From JBQTIU01 sp052387815 (GTDB lineage: Bacteria; Pseudomonadota; Alphaproteobacteria; CACIAM-22H2): DNA of 27,236 nucleotides. The translations under genes and the position numbers were made by a program. The stretch covers positions 1 through 27,236 of the forward strand of contig JBQTIU010000108.1 of NCBI GenBank assembly GCA_052387815.1. Reading direction: 5' to 3'. The notes under the pieces were generated by a model, which searched no databases, had not been told where the DNA came from, and saw nothing but the letters and a program-made list of their open reading frames with translations. This document shows, in pieces, positions 15,228 to 23,540 of this stretch. Within the stretch, counting starts at the first letter, position 1, and every line of letters starts with the position of its first letter.

Positions 15228-16928
15228 ATGGCCCCGTCCGGTCCCGAGATTCACCAGTACGCCAGTCCCGGCGCCGGCCGCCGGCGCGCCTCCGCGTATC
15301 CCAAGGGCCGCCAGGTCGACCCGGCGGCACTGGATCAAGTCCGCGCCCTGCTCGGCGTCCGGCCGCGGCGCCGCGACCTCTTGATCGAGCATCTCCACCT
15401 CATCCAGGACCGCTACCGCCACCTCAAGGCGGCCCATCTCGCCGCCGTGGCCGAGGAGATGAAGCTGGCACTGGCCGAGGTCTACGAAGTCGCCTCGTTC
15501 TATGCCCATTTCGACATCGTCAAGGACGGCGAGGCGCCGCCGCCGGTGACGATCCGCGTGTGCGACAGCCTCACCTGCGAGCTCATGGGCGCCCCGCGCC
15601 TGCGCGCCGATCTCGAGGCGCGCTTCGAGCCGGAGGCGAGGGTCGTGCGCGCGCCGTGCATGGGCGGCTGCGACCGCTCACCCGTGTGCGCGATCGGGCA
15701 CCGCGAAGTCGCGCAGGCGAGCGTGGCGCGGGTCGAGGCAGCGCTTGCCGCCGGGCACGACGCCGAGGCGATGCGGCCGGGCGCCGATTTCGACGCCTAC
15801 CTTGCCGGCGGCGGCTACCGGCTGCTCGGCGACTGCCTCGCGGACAAGCGCAGCGCCGACCAGCTCATCGCCGCCTTGGAAGCGTCACACCTGCGCGGCC
15901 TCGGCGGCGCGGGGTTCCCCGCCGGCCGCAAATGGCGCTTCGTGCGCCAAGAGCCAGCGCCCCGCCTGGTGGCGATCAACGCCGACGAGGGCGAGCCCGG
16001 GACCTTCAAGGACCGCTATTACCTCGAAGCGGATCCCCACCGCTTCATCGAGGGCATGCTGATCGCCTCGTGGGCGGTCGAGGCGAAGGACGTCTATATC
16101 TATCTGCGCGACGAGTATCCGGCGATCCGCCTCATGCTGGCGACCGAGATCGCCAGGGTCGAGGCGGCCGGCCTCGCCCGCGCGACCCGGATCCATCTGC
16201 GCCGCGGCGCCGGGGCCTATATCTGCGGCGAGGAATCGGCGATGCTGGAGAGCATCGAGGGCAAGCGCGGCCTGCCGCGCCACAAGCCGCCCTACCCCTC
16301 GCAGGTCGGATTGTTCGGCCGGCCGACTCTCATCCACAACGTCGAGACCGTGTTCTGGGTGCGCGACATCGTCGAGCGCGGCCCCGAATGGTTCCTCGCC
16401 CAAGGGCGCCGCGGCGCAAAGGGCCCGCGCTCGTTCTCGGTCTCGGGAAGGGTCAAGAGCCCAGGGGTCAAGCTGGCGCCGGCCGGAATCACGGCCCGCG
16501 AGCTGATCGATGAATATTGCGGCGGCATGGCCGACGGCCACGCGTTCAAGGCCTATCTGCCGGGCGGGGCCTCGGGCGGCATCCTGCCGGCGTCGATGGC
16601 CGACCTGGCCCTCGATTTCGGCACCCTCGAGGCGCATGGCTGCTTCATCGGCTCGGCCGCGGTCGTGGTATTATCCGACCACGACGACATGAAGGCGGTG
16701 GCGCTCAACCTCATGCGCTTCTTCGAGGACGAGAGCTGCGGCCAGTGCACGCCTTGCCGGGTGGGCACCGAGAAGGCGGTGAAGCTGATGCGCGAGCCGC
16801 GCTGGGACGAGGCCCTGATCCTCGAATTGTCGCAGGCGATGACCGACGCCTCGATCTGCGGCCTGGGCCAGGCGGCGGCCAACCCGGTCAAGATGGTCCT
16901 CAAGCATTTCCGCGAGGACGTCATATGA
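15228..16928 (+). CDS. fdhB: NAD-dependent formate dehydrogenase, fused beta/gamma (NuoE-NuoF-like) subunit
   Basis: A 566-residue electron-transfer subunit that passes electrons from formate oxidation to NAD+. The N-terminal third is NuoE/FdsG-like with a 2Fe-2S site: VCDSLTC (about 110-116) and CMGGC (about 144-148). The rest is NuoF/FdsB-like: GLGGAGFPAGRKW, NADEGEPGTFKDR (FMN/NADH site), GAYICGEESAMLESIEGKRG, and the 4Fe-4S motif SCGQCTPCRVGT (about 502-513) with a later Cys in ASICGLG. The fusion matches the two-subunit FDH1 of Methylobacterium, where I recall tungsten being used, rather than separate FdsG and FdsB. The ATG at 15228 has GAGG upstream. Its stop overlaps the alpha subunit start in ATGA. 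Confidence 0.93.
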   Translation: MAPSGPEIHQYASPGAGRRRASAYPKGRQVDPAALDQVRALLGVRPRRRDLLIEHLHLIQDRYRHLKAAHLAAVAEEMKLALAEVYEVASFYAHFDIVKDGEAPPPVTIRVCDSLTCELMGAPRLRADLEARFEPEARVVRAPCMGGCDRSPVCAIGHREVAQASVARVEAALAAGHDAEAMRPGADFDAYLAGGGYRLLGDCLADKRSADQLIAALEASHLRGLGGAGFPAGRKWRFVRQEPAPRLVAINADEGEPGTFKDRYYLEADPHRFIEGMLIASWAVEAKDVYIYLRDEYPAIRLMLATEIARVEAAGLARATRIHLRRGAGAYICGEESAMLESIEGKRGLPRHKPPYPSQVGLFGRPTLIHNVETVFWVRDIVERGPEWFLAQGRRGAKGPRSFSVSGRVKSPGVKLAPAGITARELIDEYCGGMADGHAFKAYLPGGASGGILPASMADLALDFGTLEAHGCFIGSAAVVVLSDHDDMKAVALNLMRFFEDESCGQCTPCRVGTEKAVKLMREPRWDEALILELSQAMTDASICGLGQAAANPVKMVLKHFREDVI

Positions 16929-19687
16929 GCGTGCGTTTCGTCCTCGACGGCGAGGAGGTCGAGGCCCGGCCGGGCGAGACCATCTGGCAGGTGGCTTCCC
17001 GCCGCGGGGTCGAGATCCCGCATCTTTGCTACACGCCCGCCCCAGGTTACCGGCCCGACGGCAATTGCCGGGCCTGCATGGTCGAGGTCGAGGGCGAGCG
17101 GGCGCTGGTCGCCTCGTGCATCCGCGCGCCGACGCCGGGCATGAAGGTCAGAGCGGCCAGCGAGCGGGCCAAGTTCTCGCGCCGCATGGTGATGGAATTG
17201 CTGATCGCCGATCAGCCCGCGCGCCAGCGCGCCTACGACCCCGACTCGCGGCTGTGGCGCTGGGCCGATCATCTCGGGGTCCCCTCGAGCCGCTTCGCGC
17301 GGCGCCAGACCCCGGCCCCCGACCCGAGCCATCCGGCGATGCGGGTCAACCTCGATGCCTGCATCCACTGCAATCTCTGCGTGCGCGCCTGCCGCGAGGT
17401 CCAGGTCAACGACGTGATCGGCATGGCCGGGCGCGGCGCGCATGCCAAGATCGTGTTCGATTTCGACGACCCGATGGGCGCCAGCACGTGCGTCGCCTGC
17501 GGGGAATGCGTGCAGGCCTGCCCGACCGGCGCGCTGATGCCGGCGACCGTCCTGGATGCCGCCGGCGTCAAGGTCGGGGCACCCGACCGCAAGGTCGACA
17601 GCGTCTGCCCGTATTGCGGGGTCGGTTGCCAGCTCACCTACAACATCGCGGACGACAAGCTCCTTTACGTCGAAGGCCGCGACGGCCCCGCCAACCAGAA
17701 CCGGCTGTGCGTCAAGGGGCGCTTCGGTTTCGACTACGTCCATCACCCCCATCGCCTGACCGCGCCGCTCATCCGCAGGCCCGGAGTCCCAAAGAGCGCC
17801 GACGACGCGGTCGATCCCGCCAATCCCTACACCCATTTCCGCGCCGCGAGCTGGGAGGAGGCCCTCGATCGTGCCGCCGCCGGCTTCCGGCGCATCCGCG
17901 AGGCGCATGGCGGCAAGGGGCTCGCCGGCTTCGGCTCGGCCAAGGGGTCGAACGAGGAAGCCTATTTGTTCCAGAAGTTGGTACGCACCGGCTTCGGCAC
18001 CAACAACGTCGATCATTGCACGCGGCTGTGCCACGCCTCCTCGGTGGCGGCGCTCATGGAGGGCATCGGCTCGGCGGCGGTGACGGCGCCGTTCACGGCG
18101 TGCAAGGACGCCGACGTCATCATCGTCATCGGCGCCAACCCGACCGAGAACCACCCCGTCGCCGCGACCTTCTTCAAGCAGGCGGCCAAGCGCGGCGCCA
18201 AGCTCATCGTCATGGACCCGCGCGGCCAGACCTTGAAGCGCCACTCGACCCACATGCTCGAGTTCAAGCCCAACACCGACGTGGCGCTGTTGAGCGCGAT
18301 GATGAACGTCATCCTCGCCGAGGGCCTCTACGACCGGCAGTACGTCCAGGCCCACACCGAGAACTTCGCGGCCCTTGAGCGGCACGTCCGCGACTTCACG
18401 CCCGAAAAGATGGCCCCGGTGTGCGGCATCGCGCCAGCTGTGATCCGCGAGGCCGCGCGCCTCTACGCGCGGGCCGAGGCCGCGATCATCTTCTGGGGCA
18501 TGGGCATCTCGCAAAGCGTGCATGGCACCGACAACGCGCGTTGCCTGATCGCGCTCGCGCTGTTGACCGGCCAGATCGGCCGGCCCGGCACCGGCTTGCA
18601 CCCGCTGCGCGGCCAGAACAACGTCCAGGGCGCCTCCGACGCCGGTCTCATCCCGATGGTGTTTCCCGATTACCGCTCGGTCGAGGACGCGGAAATCCGC
18701 GCGCTGTTCGAAGGCTTGTGGGGCGCCAAGCTCGATCCCAAGCGAGGGCTGACCGTGGTCGAGATCATGCGCGCGATCCATGAGGGCACGATCCGGGGCA
18801 TGTACATCATGGGCGAGAACCCGGCCATGTCCGACCCCGACGTCCACCACGCCCGCCAGGCGCTTGCCATGCTCGAGCATCTGGTGGTCCAGGACATCTT
18901 CTTGACCGAGACCGCGTTCCACGCCGATGTCATACTTCCGGCCTCGGCGTGGCCGGAGAAGGACGGCACGGTGACCAATACCAACCGCCAGGTCCAGATC
19001 GGCCGCCGGGCCCTGCCCTTGCCGGGCGAGGCGCGCCAGGACTGGTGGCTCATCCAGGAGATCGCGCGCCGCATCGGCCTCGATTGGACCTACACGCATC
19101 CGCGCGACGCCTTCGCCGAGATGACGCGCGTCATGCCCTCGCTGAACGGCATCACCTGGGCGCGGCTCGAGCGCGAACACGCCGTCACCTATCCGTGCGA
19201 CGCCGAGGACCGGCCCGGCCACGACATCGTGTTCGCCGACGGTTTCCCGACCGAATCGGGGCGCGGCAAGTTCGTGCCCGCCCCGCTGCTGCCGCCGGGC
19301 GAGCCGACCGATGCCGAGTACCCCATGGTTCTGTCGACGGGCCGCCAGCTCGAACACTGGCACACCGGCGCGATCACCCGGCGGGCGAGCGTGCTCGACG
19401 AGCTGGAGCCCGAAGCGGTCGCCTCGCTGTCGCCGGCCGATCTCCGGGCGATGGGGATCGCCGCCGGCGAGATGATTCGCGTCACCACGCGGCGCGGCGC
19501 CATCCAGCTCAAGGCCCGCGTCGATGGCGCGGTGCCTGCGGGCATGGTGTTCATCCCGTTCTGCTTCGCCGAGGCGGCGGCCAACCTGCTGACCAGCTCG
19601 CAGCTCGACCCGATCGGCAAGATCCCCGAGTTCAAATTCTGCGCCGCCCGGGTCGAGAAGGCCGCGGTCACCCATGCAGCGGAGTAG
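16925..19687 (+). CDS. fdhA: NAD-dependent formate dehydrogenase, catalytic alpha subunit (Mo/W-bis-MGD)
   Basis: A 920-residue catalytic subunit oxidising formate to CO2 in the cytoplasm. Domains in order: plant-type 2Fe-2S (Cys35, 48, 51, 65); a NuoG-like His-type region; two 4Fe-4S ferredoxin motifs (CIHCNLCVRAC about 144-154, CVACGECVQAC about 188-198); a 4Fe-4S motif before the pterin domain (CPYCGVGC about 227-234); the bis-MGD domain; and a C-terminal molydopterin-binding domain. The metal ligand is Cys369 in CTRLCHASSV, followed by the conserved His370; it is Cys, not selenocysteine. Its ATG overlaps the fdhB stop by four bases. No fdhD, fdsC or fdsD is nearby, so maturation factors must be elsewhere. 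The TAG stop lies inside repeat copy C. Confidence 0.96.
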   Translation: MSVRFVLDGEEVEARPGETIWQVASRRGVEIPHLCYTPAPGYRPDGNCRACMVEVEGERALVASCIRAPTPGMKVRAASERAKFSRRMVMELLIADQPARQRAYDPDSRLWRWADHLGVPSSRFARRQTPAPDPSHPAMRVNLDACIHCNLCVRACREVQVNDVIGMAGRGAHAKIVFDFDDPMGASTCVACGECVQACPTGALMPATVLDAAGVKVGAPDRKVDSVCPYCGVGCQLTYNIADDKLLYVEGRDGPANQNRLCVKGRFGFDYVHHPHRLTAPLIRRPGVPKSADDAVDPANPYTHFRAASWEEALDRAAAGFRRIREAHGGKGLAGFGSAKGSNEEAYLFQKLVRTGFGTNNVDHCTRLCHASSVAALMEGIGSAAVTAPFTACKDADVIIVIGANPTENHPVAATFFKQAAKRGAKLIVMDPRGQTLKRHSTHMLEFKPNTDVALLSAMMNVILAEGLYDRQYVQAHTENFAALERHVRDFTPEKMAPVCGIAPAVIREAARLYARAEAAIIFWGMGISQSVHGTDNARCLIALALLTGQIGRPGTGLHPLRGQNNVQGASDAGLIPMVFPDYRSVEDAEIRALFEGLWGAKLDPKRGLTVVEIMRAIHEGTIRGMYIMGENPAMSDPDVHHARQALAMLEHLVVQDIFLTETAFHADVILPASAWPEKDGTVTNTNRQVQIGRRALPLPGEARQDWWLIQEIARRIGLDWTYTHPRDAFAEMTRVMPSLNGITWARLEREHAVTYPCDAEDRPGHDIVFADGFPTESGRGKFVPAPLLPPGEPTDAEYPMVLSTGRQLEHWHTGAITRRASVLDELEPEAVASLSPADLRAMGIAAGEMIRVTTRRGAIQLKARVDGAVPAGMVFIPFCFAEAAANLLTSSQLDPIGKIPEFKFCAARVEKAAVTHAAE

Positions 19688-19811
19688 GGGCGGGTCTGTG
19701 ACCCGCCCGCGGGCGGGTTTGAAACCCGCCCCTACAAGGCAATGATGTCGGCCCGTTGTAGGGGCGGGTCTGTGACCCGCCCGTCTTTGCCCGGCGAGGC
19801 AACGCCTCGCC
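19684..19811. repeat. Palindromic repeat element, copy C (three palindromes plus hairpin)
   Basis: The best developed copy. A GTAG-led palindrome (19684-19708) whose TAG is the fdhA stop is followed at once by a palindrome ending CCCCTAC (19711-19735). A 22-base spacer, another GTAG-led palindrome (19758-19782) and the hairpin GGCGAGGC-AAC-GCCTCGCC (19793-19811) complete it. The same hairpin core ends copy A. It fills the gap between fdhA and the HEAT-repeat gene. Confidence 0.9.
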
Positions 19812-19816
19812 CGTCC

Positions 19817-21346
19817 ATGGCCTCCGTGAGGCGGGCGGCGGGGGCGGCGCTGCTGGCCTTGTCCATGTTCGCCCCGGGCCCGGCGCTCGTCAACGGCTGG
19901 GAGCACTGGGGCATCCCGCTCGACGTGCTCATGGGCGCGCTAGCCGGCGACCAGTCGGAATACCAGGCGGCCGCCGCCCGCTCGCTGGGGTTCCGGCGCG
20001 AGAGGTCGGCGCTGCCGCGACTGCTGGGGCTCATCGACCGGCCCGAGACGCCGGGCCCGGTGGCGAGCGCGGTCATCGAGGCGCTCGGCCGCATCGGCGA
20101 TGCGAGCGCCGCCCCGACCCTGACGCGGATGCTTGCAACGAGCAGCCAAGACGAGCTGCGCGGGGATGCTGCGGCGGCGCTGGGCGCGATCGGCGACGAG
20201 ACCAGCCTTGCCGCCTTGCTCGAAGCCCTCGCCCGCGATTCGTCGCTCATCGTCCGGGCCCGAATCGTCGAGGCGCTGGGCGCCTTTCGCCAAGAGCCGG
20301 CGGTGGAGGCGGTGGCGCGCGTGGTCGAGGAAAGCCGCAATCGCAGCTTGCGCCTGCGCGCGATCCGCGCCCTCGGGCAGGCCGGGGCGGCCGCGCCGCT
20401 CGTCAAGGCGCTCGCCGCCGCGCGCGAGGATGGCGAGCGCGGCGAGATCGTCGACGCGCTGGCTCGCACGCGCGCGCCCGAGGCCGGCGCGCCGCTGGCG
20501 CGCCTGTTGGCGGCGGGGCCGGGCCTTGAGCTCAGGGTCCGCATTGCCGTGGCGCTGGGCGCGATCGGTGACGGCAGCGTCGTTCCGACCCTCATCCGGC
20601 TCCTCGACGACGACGAGATCGCGGTGCGGTTTCACGCCGTGCTTGGCCTCGCGGAGGCCGGCGATGCGCGCGCCGCCGCGCCGTTGCGCGCCCTCGACCG
20701 GCGCCTGGCCGAGCGCGCGGGCGCCCGCGACGAGAGGGCGATTCTCTCGGCCCCGGCCGCGCACTTGGCCGAGCTTGCGCTGCGGGTCGAGGTCCTGGCG
20801 GCGCTGGCGGCGCTCGATGCGCCGGGCTCCATCGATGCCTTCGCCGCCGCGCTTGCGCCCGCCGCCTTCGCGCGCGATTCCGCGCTCGCGCTGCGGCGGG
20901 GAGAAGGCGAATACGAGCGCCGCCGGGCGGCGATCGTCGGACTCGGCGCCGCCAAGTCGCCGGCGGCGGCGCGCCTCCTCGCCGAGCGCGGGCTCCTCGA
21001 CGATGCCGATTTCCGGCTGCGCGCGGCGGCGGTGCGCGCGCTGGGCGCGATCGGCGCGTACGGCGCCGCCGCCCTCCTGCCGCGGCTCGACGACGAGGCG
21101 GCCGAAGTGCGCTGGGAGGCGGCCTTCGTGCTCGGCCGGCTCGCCGACCGCCAAGCGATCGAACCGCTCAAGGCGCGCCTTGTCGACCCGCATCCCGAAG
21201 TCCGCCGCCAGGCGGCGCTCGGCCTCGCCTACTTGGGGGCGCGCGAGGCGATGCCGGCGCTGTCCACCCTGGCGCGCGAGGACCCAAGCGAGGCGGTCCG
21301 TGCGGCCGCGGCGGCGGCGCTCGCGGCGCTGGCGCGGCCGCGCTAG
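19817..21346 (+). CDS. HEAT-repeat protein, probably exported
   Basis: A 509-residue protein made almost entirely of HEAT/PBS-lyase-type helical repeats of about 30-35 residues. Recurrent units look like VIEALGRIGDASAAPTLTRM, AAAALGAIGDETSLAALLEA and AVRALGAIGAYGAAALLPRL. Such solenoids bind other proteins, or lyse phycobilin links in cyanobacteria; no specific partner can be named. The N-terminus (MASVRRAAGAALLALSMFAPG) looks like a signal peptide, so export is likely. I chose the ATG at 19817 because the earlier in-frame ATG at 19742 lies in repeat DNA; there is no good ribosome-binding site, since copy C occupies the upstream region. The TAG stop overlaps the stop of the convergent membrane protein in a shared CTAG. 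Confidence 0.85.
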   Translation: MASVRRAAGAALLALSMFAPGPALVNGWEHWGIPLDVLMGALAGDQSEYQAAAARSLGFRRERSALPRLLGLIDRPETPGPVASAVIEALGRIGDASAAPTLTRMLATSSQDELRGDAAAALGAIGDETSLAALLEALARDSSLIVRARIVEALGAFRQEPAVEAVARVVEESRNRSLRLRAIRALGQAGAAAPLVKALAAAREDGERGEIVDALARTRAPEAGAPLARLLAAGPGLELRVRIAVALGAIGDGSVVPTLIRLLDDDEIAVRFHAVLGLAEAGDARAAAPLRALDRRLAERAGARDERAILSAPAAHLAELALRVEVLAALAALDAPGSIDAFAAALAPAAFARDSALALRRGEGEYERRRAAIVGLGAAKSPAAARLLAERGLLDDADFRLRAAAVRALGAIGAYGAAALLPRLDDEAAEVRWEAAFVLGRLADRQAIEPLKARLVDPHPEVRRQAALGLAYLGAREAMPALSTLAREDPSEAVRAAAAAALAALARPR

Positions 21347-22434
21347 GCGAAGAGCGCGCGCTCGATCAGCCAGTATCCGGCGAGCGCGAGGATGGCGGCG
21401 GAGCCGGCGACCATCGCCCGGCGGTACCAGGCGCGCCGGTGAGCCCAGGCGAGCGCCGGGTAGTAAACCGCGAGGATGGCGAGCTGGCCGAGCTCCACCC
21501 CGAGATTGAAGGCGAACAGGGTGGTGGTCGCGTCGGCCCGCTCGAGGTCGAGCTCGTTGAGCACGGCGAAGAAGCCCAGCCCGTGCACGAGGCCGAAGGC
21601 GAAGGCGAGCTTCCACCGCCCTTCGAGCCCGCGCTCGAGCAGGTTCTGGGCCGCCACAAAGGCGACCGAGGCCGCGATCAGGCTCTCGGTCAGCCTTCCA
21701 GGCAAGTCGATGAGACCGAACCAGGCGGCCGCCAGGGTCAGGCTGTGCGCCACGGTGAAGGATGTCACCACCTTGACCATCGACACGAACCCGGCCCCGG
21801 TCAATAGCAGGGCGACCAGGAACAGGACGTGGTCGATGCCGACGAGGATGTGCTCGACGCCCAAGAGGACGACCCGCGCCGCTCGCGCCCGCCACGCGCC
21901 CGACGGCGCCGGGCGCGCCAGCGCGACCTCGATCAGGGTGAAATTGCGGTCGACGAGATACTCCTCCGGCCCGGCGCCGGAATCGATGGTGCCGATGCTG
22001 CGATGGGTGGGATCGAGGTCGAAGAACAGCCGATAGGCGATCGCTATGCTCGCGGTCGCCTGCGGACACTCGTAGCGAAGGTCGAGGACGAGGTCGGCCG
22101 GTAGCGCGTGGTAGCCGACGAGGGGGCGCCCAGCCCGGCACGGCGTCCCATCCGCCGCGACCGCGAGGCGCTCTCCGAGATAGTCGGAAAGCACCGCTTC
22201 GCGGGCGGCGAACGCCGCCTGCGGCACCGGGGCGATGAGGTCGGTCTCGATGCCGAGCGCCACCGCCAGGTCGTGGGCGGAGACCGTCAGACGATAGCGC
22301 ACCTCGCCATCCGCAACCGCGATGCGCCCCACCGAGAGGTTGGTCTTGTGCGCGAGCGCGCCGGCCCCGGCGAGAAGGAGCGCGAGGCCGGCGGCGAGCG
22401 CGGACAGACGGGCGATCGTTGCCGCGCGGCCTAT
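21343..22434 (-). CDS. HupE/UreJ-2-like membrane protein with unclear start codon
   Basis: A polytopic membrane protein of about 360 residues. After an extracytoplasmic N-terminal domain come about seven hydrophobic segments bearing the family histidines: GVEHILVGIDHVLFL, TSFTVAHSLTL and GLVHGLGFF. Relatives are linked to nickel or other metal uptake, but most are uncharacterised. The first standard start in frame is a GTG at 22332, which would remove the signal peptide. Yet codons upstream read RLSALAAGLALLLAGAGALA then HKTNLSVG, a normal signal and mature start for this family. There is no in-frame ATG, GTG or TTG upstream of 22332, so I extend to an ATA at 22434 as a guess. A 12-base duplication sits at this point. 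The stop overlaps that of the HEAT gene. Confidence 0.75.
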   Translation of the reverse strand: MGRAATIARLSALAAGLALLLAGAGALAHKTNLSVGRIAVADGEVRYRLTVSAHDLAVALGIETDLIAPVPQAAFAAREAVLSDYLGERLAVAADGTPCRAGRPLVGYHALPADLVLDLRYECPQATASIAIAYRLFFDLDPTHRSIGTIDSGAGPEEYLVDRNFTLIEVALARPAPSGAWRARAARVVLLGVEHILVGIDHVLFLVALLLTGAGFVSMVKVVTSFTVAHSLTLAAAWFGLIDLPGRLTESLIAASVAFVAAQNLLERGLEGRWKLAFAFGLVHGLGFFAVLNELDLERADATTTLFAFNLGVELGQLAILAVYYPALAWAHRRAWYRRAMVAGSAAILALAGYWLIERALFA

Positions 22435-22455
22435 CTCTCGCGCCCTATCTCTCGC
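22430..22455. repeat. 12-bp direct duplication at the cyclase/HupE-like gene junction
   Basis: CCTATCTCTCGC occurs at 22430-22441 and again at 22444-22455, a period of 14. It covers the stop codon of the cyclase gene (22445-22447) and the region where the membrane protein gene should start. The period is not a multiple of three, so gain of a copy shifts the frame. Confidence 0.9.
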
Positions 22456-23407
22456 AAAGCGCGAGCACGCGCGCCGGCCCGCCGGCGGCGGCGACCGTCC
22501 TCGGCGCGCCGACGAACAGCGTGCAGGAATCGGCCCTCGCCTCGGCGAGCTGGCCGAGATTGGTGGCGTTCTCGACGAACTTCCAGCCGCGCTGCAGGCC
22601 GCGCAGATGGCAATGCCAGGAATCGGTCACGAGATCGCCCTTGGGGCCGGCGCTGTTCTCGCCCGAATCGATGCCGATATTGTCCATGACCAGGCCGCTG
22701 ACGCGAATACCGCGGGCATTCTCGATCTCGATCAGCCGATCGCAGGCCGCCTTGGAAAAGCCCGGGAAGTTCCAGCCGTTGATGTAGGGGCTGGTGGCCA
22801 TGTCCGGGTTCGAGTAGAAGCGCGACCAGCCGGCATTGGCCACCACCCACGCGCCGGTCCTGAGCTTGCCGGCGATGGCGTCGATGTCGGCGGCGGTGAC
22901 CACCGCGTTCGAGCTGTTCGAGAAGTCGGTCACGTTCTTGTCCGGGCTCGGCCGGCCGCCGTTCCTGTCGAGCACGGCGCGCACCCGCGAGCCGATGTCG
23001 ATGAATACGAGCGGGCCGATCAATTCGTCGCTCTTGAGCTCGTCCAGGGTACGCTTGTCGGGCGCGCTCACCTCGATCGTGCCGGGGGTGTTGACGAAGT
23101 GGCCGGGCGAATCGACGTGGGTCCCGTGATGGTCGGCGAGCAGGACTCGGCCGAGCCCGAAATAGCCGCGGTTGGTCTCGAAGTTCGGCAGGGTCTCGTA
23201 GACCGCCTGGGCGCCGAAGGTCGGCACCGCGATGCTGTTCTTGTAGGGCTTGGACAGGTCCGGCTTGGTGATGTCGCCGCCGAGCGGAGCGAACGTCCCC
23301 ATGGGGTGGGTCAAATCGACGGTGAAGCTCGCCGCGGCGGCGGGCCCGGCCAGGGCGAACGAGGCCGCGAACGCGACGACGGAGTACGACAGGGCGATGC
23401 GCAACAT
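22445..23407 (-). CDS. Cyclase/kynurenine-formamidase-like metal hydrolase, exported
   Basis: A 320-residue member of the cyclase family (PF04199 type), which includes metal-dependent kynurenine formamidases and isatin hydrolases. The metal motif HxGTHxDxPxHF is intact: His94, His97, Asp99 and His103 in HHGTHVDSPGHF. A signal peptide (MLRIALSYSVVAFAASFALA, then GPAAAA) suggests the enzyme works in the periplasm, unlike cytoplasmic KynB. The ATG at 23407 has a very strong GGGGAGGAG. It probably hydrolyses an amide or lactam bond in an imported compound; the substrate is not predictable. The HupE-like gene follows on the same strand within a dozen bases, so they are likely co-transcribed. Repeat copy D lies about 80 bases upstream. 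Confidence 0.88.
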   Translation of the reverse strand: MLRIALSYSVVAFAASFALAGPAAAASFTVDLTHPMGTFAPLGGDITKPDLSKPYKNSIAVPTFGAQAVYETLPNFETNRGYFGLGRVLLADHHGTHVDSPGHFVNTPGTIEVSAPDKRTLDELKSDELIGPLVFIDIGSRVRAVLDRNGGRPSPDKNVTDFSNSSNAVVTAADIDAIAGKLRTGAWVVANAGWSRFYSNPDMATSPYINGWNFPGFSKAACDRLIEIENARGIRVSGLVMDNIGIDSGENSAGPKGDLVTDSWHCHLRGLQRGWKFVENATNLGQLAEARADSCTLFVGAPRTVAAAGGPARVLALCER

Positions 23408-23486
23408 GACTCCTCCCCTTCTCTAACGGTGGTTGCGGGGAGGACAATACGCCAGGCCCGCCGGCCGTTCAACCACCGGGGCCACG

Positions 23487-23538
23487 CGGGCGGCCGGGTG
23501 TGAAACGGGCCGGTCAAAAGACCCGCCCGCGGGCCCGG
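23487..23538. repeat. Degenerate palindromic repeat, copy D
   Basis: A decayed relative of the other copies: GGGCGG with TGTGAAAC, then GGGCCGGTCAAAAGACCCGCCC and CGCGGGCCC. The palindromic arms carry several mismatches. It ends where recognisable permease coding sequence begins, suggesting it took part in the deletion that removed the permease 5' end. Confidence 0.65.
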
Positions 23539-23540
23539 AC

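Noticed and set aside
4974..19811. Classical Rho-independent terminators in the palindromic repeats
   Set aside because: The hairpins are strong but lack T-tracts and occur inside an operon (copy B), so simple termination is not supported.
16553..19906. A minus-strand open frame of over 1100 codons opposite fdhA
   Set aside because: It mirrors the alpha subunit of formate dehydrogenase. Long antisense frames are expected in DNA of this GC content, and the translation shows no recognisable motif.
22430..22455. Programmed frameshift from the cyclase gene into the HupE-like gene
   Set aside because: There is no slippery heptamer, and the membrane protein has its own signal peptide, so a fusion product makes little sense.
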